From positions 62,001 to 126,000 of the forward strand of contig PQAO01000007.1 of the NCBI GenBank assembly GCA_003104995.1: a stretch of DNA of 64,000 nt, given 5' to 3'. The stretch is from Dehalococcoidia bacterium (lineage in GTDB: Bacteria; Chloroflexota; Dehalococcoidia; Tepidiformales; Tepidiformaceae). Below, piece by piece: positions 63,983-64,000 of this stretch (the stretch's first letter is position 1; the number at the start of each line of letters is the position of its first letter). A program made the position numbers and the translations under genes. Under the pieces are notes generated by a model. That model ran no database searches, was not told where the DNA came from, and was given only the letters and a program-made list of their open reading frames with translations.

Positions 63983-64000
63983 TGTACTTCCCCCCAAGGG

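Noticed and set aside
1-64000. rRNA, tRNA, CRISPR arrays, integrases or insertion sequences
   Set aside because: I looked for T-loop-like, rRNA-like and repeat-spacer patterns on both strands and for transposase motifs, and found none. A tRNAscan-SE/Infernal run would be decisive.

Overview
This is a gene-dense, GC-rich bacterial chromosome segment of 64 kb. It has no rRNA, tRNA, CRISPR array, integrase or insertion sequence that I can see. Several features suggest a monoderm member of the Chloroflexota (Dehalococcoidia/Tepidiformia-like), inferred from gene content only. These are lipoproteins and an LCP protein with no outer-membrane machinery, a GreA carrying an extra N-terminal helical domain, an F420/PPOX-type protein, a luciferase-like monooxygenase, many acyl-CoA and SDR enzymes, and frequent GTG/TTG starts with GTGA or ATGA overlaps.

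Layout. 0-10 kb: a truncated dienelactone hydrolase, SDRs, a VOC protein, a monoacylglycerol-lipase-like hydrolase, PlsX coupled to a methyltransferase, an enoyl-CoA hydratase/DUF2087 pair, a gamma-carbonic-anhydrase-like protein and DapA. 10-18 kb: a secreted repeat protein, thiamine pyrophosphokinase, a dTDP-rhamnose-type set (reductase, SDR epimerase, 3,5-epimerase), a lipoprotein hydrolase and an MFS carrier. 17.8-18.6 kb: the fossil of a Baeyer-Villiger monooxygenase, then a structured leader and an unrecognised gene that seems to start with CTG. 18.7-32 kb: thiolase, lipid kinase, ApbE, ECF sigma/anti-sigma, HtrA, a BtuF-like protein with hydrolase and NagB-like genes, an MFS carrier, Yip1, RsmG and GreA.

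32-43 kb: zinc-ribbon microproteins, a promoter-terminator pair (candidate RNA), a cupredoxin lipoprotein, LCP, NagA, a two-gene hydratase, cysteine desulfurase, acyl-CoA synthetase, and an HD protein-GlpX-hydrolase chain. 43-54 kb: a surface protein with repeated modules, a polysaccharide flippase, an internally duplicated exported protein, an iron/cobalamin-type ABC importer, a flavin reductase, methyltransferase, and an Uma2-microprotein-GNAT chain. 54-64 kb: acyl-CoA dehydrogenase, HAD and histidine phosphatases, an orphan NuoB, zinc-ribbon and EVE proteins, RibD, alpha/beta hydrolase, LLM monooxygenase, a SufR-like regulator and a soluble globin-coupled chemotaxis transducer.

Taken together the genes point to aerobic, lipid- and xenobiotic-degrading heterotrophy: acyl-CoA synthetase, acyl-CoA dehydrogenase, enoyl-CoA hydratase, SDR dehydrogenases and thiolase make up most of a beta-oxidation route. 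Cell-envelope polysaccharide, amino-sugar turnover and redox/metal homeostasis genes are interspersed. I see no classical defence or mobile island. The least explained stretch is 17.8-18.6 kb, followed by the leader region at 32.65-32.95 kb and the hidden 53-codon gene at 53.3 kb.
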